Below, in pieces: positions 1-8,532 of a stretch of 60,235 nucleotides of DNA (positions within the stretch are counted from its first letter, which is position 1; every line of letters starts with the position of its first letter). The notes below the pieces were generated by a model that had not been told where the DNA came from, did no database searches, and was given only the letters and a program-made list of their open reading frames with translations. Both the position numbers and the translations under genes were made by a program. This DNA comes from Ectopseudomonas oleovorans (lineage in GTDB: Bacteria > Pseudomonadota > Gammaproteobacteria > Pseudomonadales > Pseudomonadaceae): assembly GCF_003052605.1 (NCBI RefSeq), contig NZ_QASO01000039.1, positions 1 through 60,235 on the forward strand, written 5' to 3'.

Positions 1-354
1 GCCGAGGAAGTCGTACCAGTCAATCCAGCCGGCATCGGCATAGAACTCATCGGGGCTGGACGGCAGTCGCGGGTCTTCACGGTAGCGCTTGGTGTACTCG
101 GGCTGCCTCTTGACGCCCAGCGCCCGGGCTGCCGCCTGGGCCTCCGCGTAGGTCGTGTAGAAGTCGGGCCGTTCATTGCCGAGGAAGTCGTACCAGTCAA
201 TCCAGCCGGCGTCGACATAGAACTGACTGGGGTTGGACGGCAGTCGCAGGTCTTCGCGGTAGCGTTTTTTGTAGTCGGAATGCTTCTTGATGCCCAACGC
301 CTGGGCTGCCACCTGTGCCTCGGCGTAGGTATAAAAATTCTTCTTGGTTGGCAT
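1..354 (-). CDS. gmtZ: GmtZ-like integrase-repeat protein, N-terminal part (runs off the window)
   Basis: Open frame without a stop reaching the left window edge. The visible ~118 residues are two tandem copies of a 59-residue unit containing the motifs YTYAEAQ, LRLPS, FY-DAGW and IDWYDFLG. Such units are known as phage-integrase repeat units at the N-terminus of VPA1269-family proteins, the GmtZ component of gamma-mobile-trio elements. An AAGGA ribosome site lies 9 nt before the ATG at 354 but only 3 nt before the ATG at 360, so 354 is the better start. The gene begins 16 nt after the recombinase stop, as in an operon. The family call rests on the repeats and the neighbour; the catalytic part is outside the window. 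Confidence 0.7.
   Translation of the reverse strand, partial: MPTKKNFYTYAEAQVAAQALGIKKHSDYKKRYREDLRLPSNPSQFYVDAGWIDWYDFLGNERPDFYTTYAEAQAAARALGVKRQPEYTKRYREDPRLPSSPDEFYADAGWIDWYDFLG
1..354 (-). repeat. Tandem coding repeat, 177-bp period
   Basis: The sequence starting at 1 reappears at 178 in the same orientation, including gccgaggaagtcgtaccagt, so one unit is 177 bp or 59 codons. The copies differ by scattered substitutions that mostly keep the protein motif. More copies may lie to the left. Confidence 0.85.
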
Positions 355-370
355 CGGCATCAGTCCTTGG

Positions 371-1741
371 TCAAAGGTCGTGGGAATCATCTGCATACTG
401 CAAGCGCAGCCGCTCCTCCAGGTCTCGGAGACTCTGGCGCATTTGCGCTGTCGTGGGCTGCGTGTAGGTCTGACTCGATGTGATCGACGCATGGTGCATG
501 GCGTTTTTGATCAACAGCGGGGCGGCGCCACCCCGAGCCAGGCGCTGGCCATAGGCATGACGGTGGCCGTGCGGGGTTGTGCCCTCGATCTTCTCGTACG
601 CTAACCCGATTCTCTCAATACCCAACTTGTGAGCCTTGCGGAACATTCGGTGTGAGTAAGGCTGACCGTCGCGGTTGGTAAAGGCATAGGGATGACCTTC
701 GCTGGCCTTCGGCTTTAACCGCTGTTTCAGGTGATAGTCACGCCACAACTCGGCAAAAATCTGCCCGGCTTCATGGGGGAAGAAGAAGACCTCGAAACAG
801 CGTCGGTGCGGGTCGGTTATCAGGCCGTTCTTCCACCCGAGGAACAGCGGGTCGATCGCTTTGACCAGCCGGTTGCGGGGTTGCAGGCCGTATTGGCTTT
901 GAAGGTAAACAGCGCGGTTGGCCTTACCGCCAGGTGCCAGCCCGTATTCAGGGTGATAAATACGTACGATGACCTCCCCGGCCTCTAAGCTAACGTCATC
1001 ACTCCAAAGCGAGAGCGCTTCGGACAGCCTCAATCCGCCGTAGTGCATGAGGTAGGTAATCAGGACATTTCGAAGGTCTATAGGCCCTCGTGAATCTCGT
1101 GACCGCCTGCGGAAACCCTCGCATACCAGCAGCTCGAAGTGTTCCTCTGGAAATGCCTTGGTGGGCGTTTGCCGTTCAACAGGCATCGTCCTTGAGCGCA
1201 CGGCTCTGGACTGCTTCGTCTGCGACGTGGAACGCCAGAGGTGGGTAAGAAAGGCGTTATCTCTGCGGTGCGAATAGGCAGCCCAATTCAGCCGTTCCTC
1301 GTGCCTAGTCGCATGCCGCCAGTGATTGAGTTGCAGCTTGGCGTCTTCGTTGACGACAGCCAGCCAATCGCTAAATCGCGTGACATGGCCGATCAGCTTA
1401 CCGGCATCGTCCGGTTGCCTTGGTTGCCACCACAGGCCTGAAGGGTCGCAGCTATTGGACACCGTGCCGGTGTAAAGCGCGTCTGAGAACGCCGTGAACA
1501 GCGCTCTCGGAGTGTCATAGAAGCCCTGGTTGGCCTCCATGTATTCCAACAGCAACTGCAACGCGAAAGTCGCAGACTCCTGCCAGGAACGGCTCTTGAT
1601 CCGGTTCAGGTGCATGTATCGAGCGAACTGATCCAGAACGCCATGCTCGGTGACGATAACCGGCAGGATAATCTGAATGCCTGTCGAATCAGCCACAAAG
1701 GTTCTGAACTCACGATGAGACGATTCGAGGACAGTTGGCAT
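371..1741 (-). CDS. gmtY: Tyrosine recombinase, GmtY-like
   Basis: 456-residue site-specific recombinase with a complete tyrosine-recombinase catalytic set in its C-terminal half: Arg238 in YGGLRLSEAL, His391 and Arg394 in TPHGHRHAYG, His417 in NAMHHAS and the nucleophile Tyr426, nine residues after His417 as is usual. The N-terminal ~190 residues should be the core-binding region. It differs from short phage or XerC-type integrases and is followed at 16 nt by the integrase-repeat gene, an arrangement matching gamma-mobile-trio recombinase GmtY. It probably mobilises the island whose end lies just upstream. The enzyme class is certain; the GMT assignment is by recognition and context, with no alignment run. 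Confidence 0.78.
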   Translation of the reverse strand: MPTVLESSHREFRTFVADSTGIQIILPVIVTEHGVLDQFARYMHLNRIKSRSWQESATFALQLLLEYMEANQGFYDTPRALFTAFSDALYTGTVSNSCDPSGLWWQPRQPDDAGKLIGHVTRFSDWLAVVNEDAKLQLNHWRHATRHEERLNWAAYSHRRDNAFLTHLWRSTSQTKQSRAVRSRTMPVERQTPTKAFPEEHFELLVCEGFRRRSRDSRGPIDLRNVLITYLMHYGGLRLSEALSLWSDDVSLEAGEVIVRIYHPEYGLAPGGKANRAVYLQSQYGLQPRNRLVKAIDPLFLGWKNGLITDPHRRCFEVFFFPHEAGQIFAELWRDYHLKQRLKPKASEGHPYAFTNRDGQPYSHRMFRKAHKLGIERIGLAYEKIEGTTPHGHRHAYGQRLARGGAAPLLIKNAMHHASITSSQTYTQPTTAQMRQSLRDLEERLRLQYADDSHDL

Positions 1742-1899
1742 GAGCGGCCCTACGATATTTCTTAGGTTTATGTACTCGTTTGGGGTAAATCTAGCTCTTA
1801 AACTCGTACCACCAAGCCCTCACCAAATAAATATCACGGATATCTATGCTGGATGTGGGCTTTTGAGTTGAGGTTTTGGACCACGTATCGGGGTAACTA
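1742..1899. other. Terminal non-coding segment of the mobile island
   Basis: This stretch, between the recombinase start and the point where the radical SAM frame breaks, is visibly more AT-rich than the flanking chromosome. It must contain the gmtY promoter and the island end. A small perfect inverted repeat, ATATC-ACG-GATAT, sits at 1831-1843 and could be an operator or recombinase site. The exact island end and target duplication need the other junction. Confidence 0.55.
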
Positions 1900-2019
1900 A
1901 TCGCAGAAGGTGCACTGGTTCCAGGAGCAGCCGTTGGTAACCGGCAGAATCAGCGACTGCGCCTCGCTCGGCGGACGAAACACTGGTTCGATGTAGGCGA
2001 TGGGAAAGGTGGCGGACAT
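1897..2019 (-). pseudogene. Radical SAM protein, N-terminal fragment cut by the island
   Basis: From the ATG at 2019 the frame encodes 40 residues ending in [13 protein letters not shown], which contains the CxxxCxxC cluster-binding signature of radical SAM enzymes, and then hits TAG at 1897-1899. The N-terminus ([13 protein letters not shown]) resembles a conserved Pseudomonas radical SAM protein of unknown function, in which the chain continues for several hundred residues after this motif. The break coincides with the change to AT-rich island sequence, so the gene was most likely split by insertion. The 3' part should lie left of the island, outside the window. No strong Shine-Dalgarno precedes the ATG. 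Confidence 0.75.
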
Positions 2020-2022
2020 GCA

Positions 2023-2079
2023 GGCAGTCACTCGGTTGGTTGGCGCCCCGGCAGTTTATCCGGGCCTGGCGTGACTGCC
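2023..2079 (-). promoter_or_regulatory. Nested inverted repeats in the leader of the broken radical SAM gene
   Basis: A perfect 9-bp outer stem pairs GGCAGTCAC (2023-2031) with GTGACTGCC (2071-2079). It encloses an inner 5-bp stem, CCCGG (2047-2051) with CCGGG (2060-2064), around an 8-nt loop. The structure ends 4 nt before the ATG at 2019. It could be a cis-regulatory RNA or simply a hairpin that hides the start site. I cannot match it to a named riboswitch class. Confidence 0.4.
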
Positions 2080-2178
2080 GAGCCACTTAGGCCTTGGCCA
2101 AAGCTTCTGCACACCTCTCAGTTTGCGCTGAGGCCGGATGGCACGGCGCTCTGTTTCAACCCATCGACGATGATGGAC

Positions 2179-2194
2179 GTGGGCTAAAGCCCAC
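2179..2194. repeat. Short palindromic intergenic repeat
   Basis: GTGGGCT-AA-AGCCCAC, followed by CCTAC, lies in the non-coding gap between the radical SAM leader and the moaA stop. Similar gtagggtggg / cccaccctac modules occur at 5401-5466. They look like dispersed Pseudomonas intergenic repeats. Nothing else coding is visible between 2080 and 2287. Confidence 0.5.
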
Positions 2195-2287
2195 CCTACA
2201 GCACTACTCTTCGGGGCCGGGCGGAGCTCAGCTCCAGCCCACCAGCGATGCTAGACCTGGCCAAATCTCCCAGCAAAGCCGCGAAGC

Positions 2288-3256
2288 TCAGCCGCCGATG
2301 ATCTTCATCACGGTGACACCGCCGGAGAAGGCCAGGTCCTGCTTGTCGCCGAGGGCCTTGACCAGCAGACGCTGCAGCGCCGGCAAGGCCTGGTGACGGG
2401 GTTTGTCCAGCAGGTCGCCAACGAAGTGGCGGTTGCTCGACGACAGGCAGCCGTGCAACCAGCCGGTAGACGACAGGCGCAGACGCGAGCAGGTACGGCA
2501 GAACGGCACGCTTTCGTTGGCAATCACGCCGAAATGACCGGCACCGGGAATGGCGTAACGCATCGCCGTGGCATCCACCGGAGCGCTGGCCTGAACGTAC
2601 TGGTGACGGCTGCCGATCAGCTCGAGCAGCTCCGGCAGGCCGACGAATTGCTGGTTGAAGGCATTGGGGTCGCGCGCCAGGTGGCCCATGCGCATCAGTT
2701 CTATGAAGCGCAGCTCGAAACCGCGTTCCAGGCAGTACTCGAGCAGCGGCAGCACCTGGTCGAGGTTCTGCCCGCGCAACGGCACCATGTTGACCTTGAT
2801 CTTCATCCCGGCTTCGCGCGCCGCTTCCATGCCAGCCAGCACGGTGGCCAGGTCGCCGCCGCGGGCGATGCTGCGGAAGGCGTCGGCGTCGAGGGTATCG
2901 AGGGAAACATTGAGACGGCGGATACCGCATTCGACCAGCAGCGGCAACTTGCGCTCGAGCAACTGGCCGTTGGTGGTGAGGCTGATATCGTCGAGGCCGA
3001 GTTGGCTGACCTGGCGCAGGAAAGGCTCCAGGCGCGTGCTGACCAGCGGCTCACCACCGGTGATGCGCAGGCGCTCGATGCCGGCTGCTTCGATCAGGTA
3101 AGCCACACCACGCGCCATGGCGTCGGCGGAGAGTTCGTCCTGAGCGGCGACCAGACGCTTGCCGTTCGGCACACAGTAGGTGCAGGCGTAGTTGCAGGCG
3201 GCGGTCAGGCTGACGCGGAGGTTGCGAAAGCGTCTGCCCTGGCGGTCGACGATCAT
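2288..3256 (-). CDS. moaA: GTP 3',8-cyclase, molybdenum cofactor biosynthesis
   Basis: 322-residue radical SAM enzyme that, with MoaC, converts GTP to cyclic pyranopterin monophosphate, the first step of Moco synthesis. The N-terminal CNYACTYC motif (Cys21, Cys25, Cys28) binds the SAM-cleaving cluster. ITGGEPL follows, and the C-terminal CRTC plus a later Cys bind the second 4Fe-4S cluster near GTP. The chain ends in Gly-Gly, a functionally important feature of MoaA. Length fits the family. A GGAG site lies 8 nt upstream of the ATG. It precedes the broken radical SAM gene in the same orientation. Pseudomonas often has two moaA paralogues, and which one this is cannot be told here. Confidence 0.95.
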   Translation of the reverse strand: MIVDRQGRRFRNLRVSLTAACNYACTYCVPNGKRLVAAQDELSADAMARGVAYLIEAAGIERLRITGGEPLVSTRLEPFLRQVSQLGLDDISLTTNGQLLERKLPLLVECGIRRLNVSLDTLDADAFRSIARGGDLATVLAGMEAAREAGMKIKVNMVPLRGQNLDQVLPLLEYCLERGFELRFIELMRMGHLARDPNAFNQQFVGLPELLELIGSRHQYVQASAPVDATAMRYAIPGAGHFGVIANESVPFCRTCSRLRLSSTGWLHGCLSSSNRHFVGDLLDKPRHQALPALQRLLVKALGDKQDLAFSGGVTVMKIIGG

Positions 3257-3335
3257 TGGGAGCTCCAGTTCGTTAAGAACCGGAGTATATCGCTATGTTA
3301 GCCACGGCACAGTACCGTGGCCGACATGCCAGGCA

Positions 3336-3959
3336 TCAGGCGTCGCGCTTGCGCTTGTTACCCATGCGCACGCCGATGTCCATGAGGAACTGGAAGAAGC
3401 CTTCCTGATCCTCGAGCACGTTGCTCCAGAACGGCGAGTGATACAGCGCCACGGCGCCGTGCACCAGGGCCCAGGCTGCGCAATAGTGGAAGTACGGCGG
3501 TACGTCTTCCAACTTGCCTTCGGCGATGCGGCCCTTGATCAGCTGGGTCAGACGCTCGAAGTTGGAAGCACGGATCTTGTGCAACTGCTCGACCATTTCC
3601 GGCACTTGATTGCCCTTGACCACCTTCTCTTCGAGGCGATCGAACAGGCGATAGCGTTGCGGATCGCGCATGCGGAATTCGAAGTACGCACGCGACAGCG
3701 CTTCCTTGTCACGATCCACATCGGCCGAATGCAGCAGTTCGTTGAGATCGCGCTCGTAGTCGAGCATCAGGCGCAGGTAGATCTCCGCCTTGGACTTGAA
3801 GTGCTTGTAGATAGTGCCTTTGCCGATACCGACCGCATCAGCGATCATCTCGACGGTAACGCTGTCTTCTCCTTGTTCGAGGAAGAGTTTCAGCGCGGTA
3901 TCGAGAATTTCTTGCTCGCGGCGACGGAATTCGCGGACCTTACGGGGTTCTTTCTGCAT
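3336..3959 (-). CDS. TetR family transcriptional regulator
   Basis: 207-residue regulator with an N-terminal helix-turn-helix at about residues 15-58 (ALKLFLEQG, VTVEMIADAVGIGKGTIYKHF), typical of TetR. The rest is an all-helical ligand-binding and dimerisation domain whose ligand is unknown. It is divergent from the class V aminotransferase gene with only ~60 bp between the two starts, so it may control itself and that gene through the shared region. The basic N-terminus (RKVREFRRRE) is an extension before the HTH. Confidence 0.9.
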   Translation of the reverse strand: MQKEPRKVREFRRREQEILDTALKLFLEQGEDSVTVEMIADAVGIGKGTIYKHFKSKAEIYLRLMLDYERDLNELLHSADVDRDKEALSRAYFEFRMRDPQRYRLFDRLEEKVVKGNQVPEMVEQLHKIRASNFERLTQLIKGRIAEGKLEDVPPYFHYCAAWALVHGAVALYHSPFWSNVLEDQEGFFQFLMDIGVRMGNKRKRDA

Positions 3960-4019
3960 AAAGGGACTACGGGGTCAAAAATCGAAGCCACTTATTATGC
4001 CCAAATGCGGCCAAATTGC

Positions 4020-5168
4020 ATGGATCATCCGACCATGTACGTGTTTCATGATGAGTTCCCTCTGGAAAATGGACTGCGCTATCTGAACCATGCGGCTGTC
4101 GCCCCCTGGCCGAAACGCAGTGCTGAAGCGGTTCGACGGTTCTCGGAAGCGAACGTCAGCAGCGGTGCGCGTGACTATCCCGACTGGCTGAAACTTGAGC
4201 GTAGCCTACGCGAACGCCTTGTGCGCCTGATGAACGCACCAAGCACCGGTGATATTGCACTGGTCAAGAATACCTCCGAGGCACTCTCGTTCGTGGCCTT
4301 CGGCCTGGACTGGCGAGCTGGCGACCAGGTGATCATCAGCGACGAGGAATTCCCTTCCAACCGCATCGTCTGGCTGGCCCTGGCGGCTCAGGGCGTCGAG
4401 GTAGTCGAGGTCAATCTCAAGGGTGTTGATCCAGAAGCGGCCTTGCTCGCCGCCTTCACCCCGCGTACACGCCTGTTGTCGATCAGCGCCGTGCAGTTCG
4501 CCAGCGGCCTGCGTCTCGATCTGCCGCGCCTAGGCCGCGGCTGCCGCCAGCATGGCGTGCTGTTCTGCATTGATGCCATCCAGCAACTGGGTGCCCTGCC
4601 CTTCGACGTTCAAGCCTACGACTGCGACTTCGCCATGGCCGACGGCCACAAGTGGATGCTCGGCCCGGAGGGCCTGGGGGTGTTCTATTGCCGCAGTGCG
4701 GTACGCGATCAGCTGAAACTGCACGAGTATGGCTGGCACATGCTCGAACATGCCGGCGACTACACCCGCCAGGACTGGCAGCCAGCCCGCAGTGCACGGC
4801 GCTTCGAATGCGGCAGCCCGAACATGCTCGGCGCCTTCGCCCTGGAGGCGAGCCTGTCGTTGCTCGAGGAAGTGGGCATGGAGCGGGTCGGCGCGCTGGT
4901 GGGAAAACGGGTTCAGCGCCTGAACGATGGTATTCGCGAATTGCCTGGTGCAGTGATCCATAGCCCGCTCGACCCTGCGCGTCGTGCCGGTATTCTCAGT
5001 TTCAGCCTGGCGGGCTGGGACAATCCGGCGCTATATCAGCGCTTGCGCGAGGAGCAGGTGATCTGCGTGCAACGCGGCCCAGGAGTGCGTTTATCGCCGC
5101 ATTTCTACACCAGCGAGCAGGTGATCGAGGAAACGCTGAGCCTGCTAACCCAGCTGGCAAAAGGGTGA
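4020..5168 (+). CDS. Class V aminotransferase (cysteine desulfurase-like fold)
   Basis: PLP-dependent fold-type I enzyme of about 382 residues. The Schiff-base lysine is in ADGHKWMLGPEG (Lys211 from this start), and ISAVQFASGLRLDL and FCIDAIQQLG are conserved cofactor-site segments. Family members include cysteine desulfurases and isopenicillin-epimerase-like enzymes; the substrate cannot be assigned. The open frame extends upstream to 3192, but that part overlaps the tetR gene on the other strand and has no family similarity. Starts at 4005, 4020 or 4035 are possible and none has a strong ribosome site. It is transcribed away from tetR. Confidence 0.88.
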   Translation: MDHPTMYVFHDEFPLENGLRYLNHAAVAPWPKRSAEAVRRFSEANVSSGARDYPDWLKLERSLRERLVRLMNAPSTGDIALVKNTSEALSFVAFGLDWRAGDQVIISDEEFPSNRIVWLALAAQGVEVVEVNLKGVDPEAALLAAFTPRTRLLSISAVQFASGLRLDLPRLGRGCRQHGVLFCIDAIQQLGALPFDVQAYDCDFAMADGHKWMLGPEGLGVFYCRSAVRDQLKLHEYGWHMLEHAGDYTRQDWQPARSARRFECGSPNMLGAFALEASLSLLEEVGMERVGALVGKRVQRLNDGIRELPGAVIHSPLDPARRAGILSFSLAGWDNPALYQRLREEQVICVQRGPGVRLSPHFYTSEQVIEETLSLLTQLAKG

Positions 5169-5189
5169 GAACTCACCAGCGCCCGTGGT

Positions 5190-5379
5190 ATTCCAAATCC
5201 GTTTAAAAAACTCAGGCTTTGGTCTGGACGCTCGCGAATCATGGCCAATACTGGAACGTACTGGTGTGCGGCATCTCCCCCCAAGTGCCCCGCCAGCCAA
5301 GGTACCGTGGACCGCGTACCTTGATTTACTCCTAATGGTCTTGACCCGGATTCATCCCCCAGAGTCCGGGTTTTTTTTT
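5190..5379 (+). ncRNA. Possible small RNA, or 3' region of the aminotransferase mRNA, ending in a terminator
   Basis: Between the aminotransferase stop and the terminator at 5344-5379 lie ~170 nt without a convincing frame. They include a perfect 7-bp hairpin, AAGGTAC...GTACCTT (near 5299-5322). A free-standing hairpin plus an intrinsic terminator resembles a trans-acting sRNA, but it could equally be the 3' untranslated region. No promoter was confidently identified. Confidence 0.25.
5344..5379 (+). terminator. Rho-independent terminator after the aminotransferase gene
   Basis: ACCCGGA (5344-5350) pairs with TCCGGGT (5365-5371), and a run of nine T follows. This is a strong intrinsic terminator for rightward transcription. 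Confidence 0.88.
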
Positions 5380-5400
5380 GCTCAGCGGATCGCCGTTCCC

Positions 5401-5466
5401 GTAGGGTGGGTTAGCCGCCTGTCACGATCTGACTGCTGAGCTGGATCTGGGTGCCGCGTAACCCAC
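5401..5466. repeat. Dispersed intergenic repeat with inverted ends
   Basis: GTGGGTTA at 5406-5413 is the reverse complement of TAACCCAC at 5459-5466. The motif gtagggtggg recurs in this genome as cccaccctac near 2191-2199. It fills the gap before the tatD stop, and no gene is visible in it. Confidence 0.5.
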
Positions 5467-5519
5467 CATAGCTGCAACGCCTCACGTCGCCTGGTGCGCG
5501 CCGCGCCACCTACGGGCTG

Positions 5520-6308
5520 TTATGCGTCAGCCACACCAGCCAACGGGAACAGACGCTTGAAGTTGCTCGAGGTCTGCTCAGCCAGCACCTCGTAGCTAAC
5601 CCCACGCAGCACCGCCAGGTACTCGGCCACTTCACGTACGTATTGCGGCAGGTTGGGCTTGCCGCGATGCGGCACGGGCGCCAGGTAAGGCGAGTCGGTT
5701 TCCACCAGCAGACGGTCAGCCGGCACATGGCGCGCCACATCGCGCAGCGCCTCGGCATTGCGGAAGGTGACGATGCCGGACAGGGAAATATAAAAACCGA
5801 TGTCCAGCGCGGCCCTGGCCATCTCCCAGTCTTCGGTGAAGCAATGCAGCACGCCAGCCTGTGGCAGCGCCGCTTCGCGCAACAACGCCAGGGTGTCGGC
5901 GCGGGCCTCGCGGGTGTGCACGATTACCGGCTTGCCAGTGATGCGCGCCGCCTCCAGATGCAGACGGAAGGAGGCCTGCTGCAGCGCAGCGGATTCAGGC
6001 TCGTAGTGGTAATCCAGACCGGTCTCACCAATGGCGACCACTTTTGGATGTGCCAGCTCGCCCAGTAGCCAGTCCAGCGCAGGCTCGGCGCCCGGCTCGA
6101 GATCCAGCGGATGCACGCCCACCGAACAATCGACATCGGCATAGCGCTCGGCCAGGCCCTTGACCGTGGCGGCGTTGTCGGCGCTGACGCCAATACACAG
6201 GAAATGCCCGACGCCGGCGGCGCGCGCCGCATCCAGGGCGGCATCCAGCGAGCCACCGTGAGCAGCGAGGTCGAGACGATCAAGGTGGCAATGGGAGTCA
6301 ATCAGCAC
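5520..6308 (-). CDS. tatD: TatD family metal-dependent deoxyribonuclease
   Basis: 262-residue TIM-barrel hydrolase. Metal ligands are visible: DSHCHLD at the N-terminus (His6, His8), GETGLDYHY, VIVHTREA, LHCFTED and ETDSPYL. TatD proteins are 3'-5' nucleases implicated in DNA repair and clearance. In Pseudomonas this copy lies next to pilZ and holB, as here. The start is GTG at 6308, the only one that keeps the full DSHCHLD segment. About 110 bp separate it from pilZ. The paralogue name (tatD versus ycfH) is uncertain; the holB neighbourhood favours the YcfH type. Confidence 0.92.
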   Translation of the reverse strand: MLIDSHCHLDRLDLAAHGGSLDAALDAARAAGVGHFLCIGVSADNAATVKGLAERYADVDCSVGVHPLDLEPGAEPALDWLLGELAHPKVVAIGETGLDYHYEPESAALQQASFRLHLEAARITGKPVIVHTREARADTLALLREAALPQAGVLHCFTEDWEMARAALDIGFYISLSGIVTFRNAEALRDVARHVPADRLLVETDSPYLAPVPHRGKPNLPQYVREVAEYLAVLRGVSYEVLAEQTSSNFKRLFPLAGVADA

Positions 6309-6422
6309 AGCGGGAGAACTCGAGCAAAGGGAAAGCCCGAATTGTAATCGAAAGTGGCAGGCGCCTGGACGCTCTGGAGGAGATACTTCGACCGCGAGGA
6401 CAGTACGCGCGCGGCCAGCGGG

Positions 6423-6779
6423 TTACATGGTGTGAGTCGGGCGGTCGGACTTCAGCGCGCCAGCGAGGTAGGTTTCGATCTTGTTGCGAGCGGTGTTATC
6501 ACTGTCGTTGAACTGAACACCGACACCGGCAGCACGGTTGCCCTGCGCGCCTTTCGGGGTGATCCACACCACCTTGCCGGCCACCGGAATCTTCTCCGGC
6601 TCATCCATCAGGTTGAGCAGCATGAACACTTCGTCACCGAGCTTGTAGCTCTTGTTGGTGGGAATGAAGAGACCGCCATTCTTGATGAAAGGCATGTAGG
6701 CCGCGTACAGCACGGACTTGTCCTTGATGGTCAGGGACAGAATTCCGTTACGGGGACCCAGATTGGGTGGCAGGCTCAT
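6423..6779 (-). CDS. pilZ: PilZ, type IV pilus biogenesis protein
   Basis: 118-residue PilZ protein, nearly the same as the P. aeruginosa protein that founded the PilZ domain family. It is needed for type IV pilus assembly, acting with FimX and the PilB ATPase, and lacks the usual c-di-GMP-binding RxxxR motif at its start. The ATG at 6779 (MSLPPNLG) is preceded by AGGAA at 7 nt, better than the in-frame GTG at 6785. It sits directly downstream of holB on the same strand, as in other Pseudomonas genomes. Confidence 0.96.
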   Translation of the reverse strand: MSLPPNLGPRNGILSLTIKDKSVLYAAYMPFIKNGGLFIPTNKSYKLGDEVFMLLNLMDEPEKIPVAGKVVWITPKGAQGNRAAGVGVQFNDSDNTARNKIETYLAGALKSDRPTHTM

Positions 6780-6905
6780 CAGCACATTCCTGGCATTTAT
6801 TGCTTAATGGCCGATTCTAGGGCTTGTTCATGCTCATGCGCAAACAACCGGGCGGCAGGCAGCCAGCAGAATGTGACGCCCTGCCGAATCCGGCTCTCGC
6901 GCCAG

Positions 6906-8532
<1,627 letters not shown>

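Noticed and set aside
1..354. CRISPR-like direct repeat
   Set aside because: The 177-bp repeats are adjacent coding units without spacers and keep a protein motif.
3192..4019. N-terminal extension of the aminotransferase frame
   Set aside because: It runs antisense through the whole tetR gene and has no similarity to the enzyme family.
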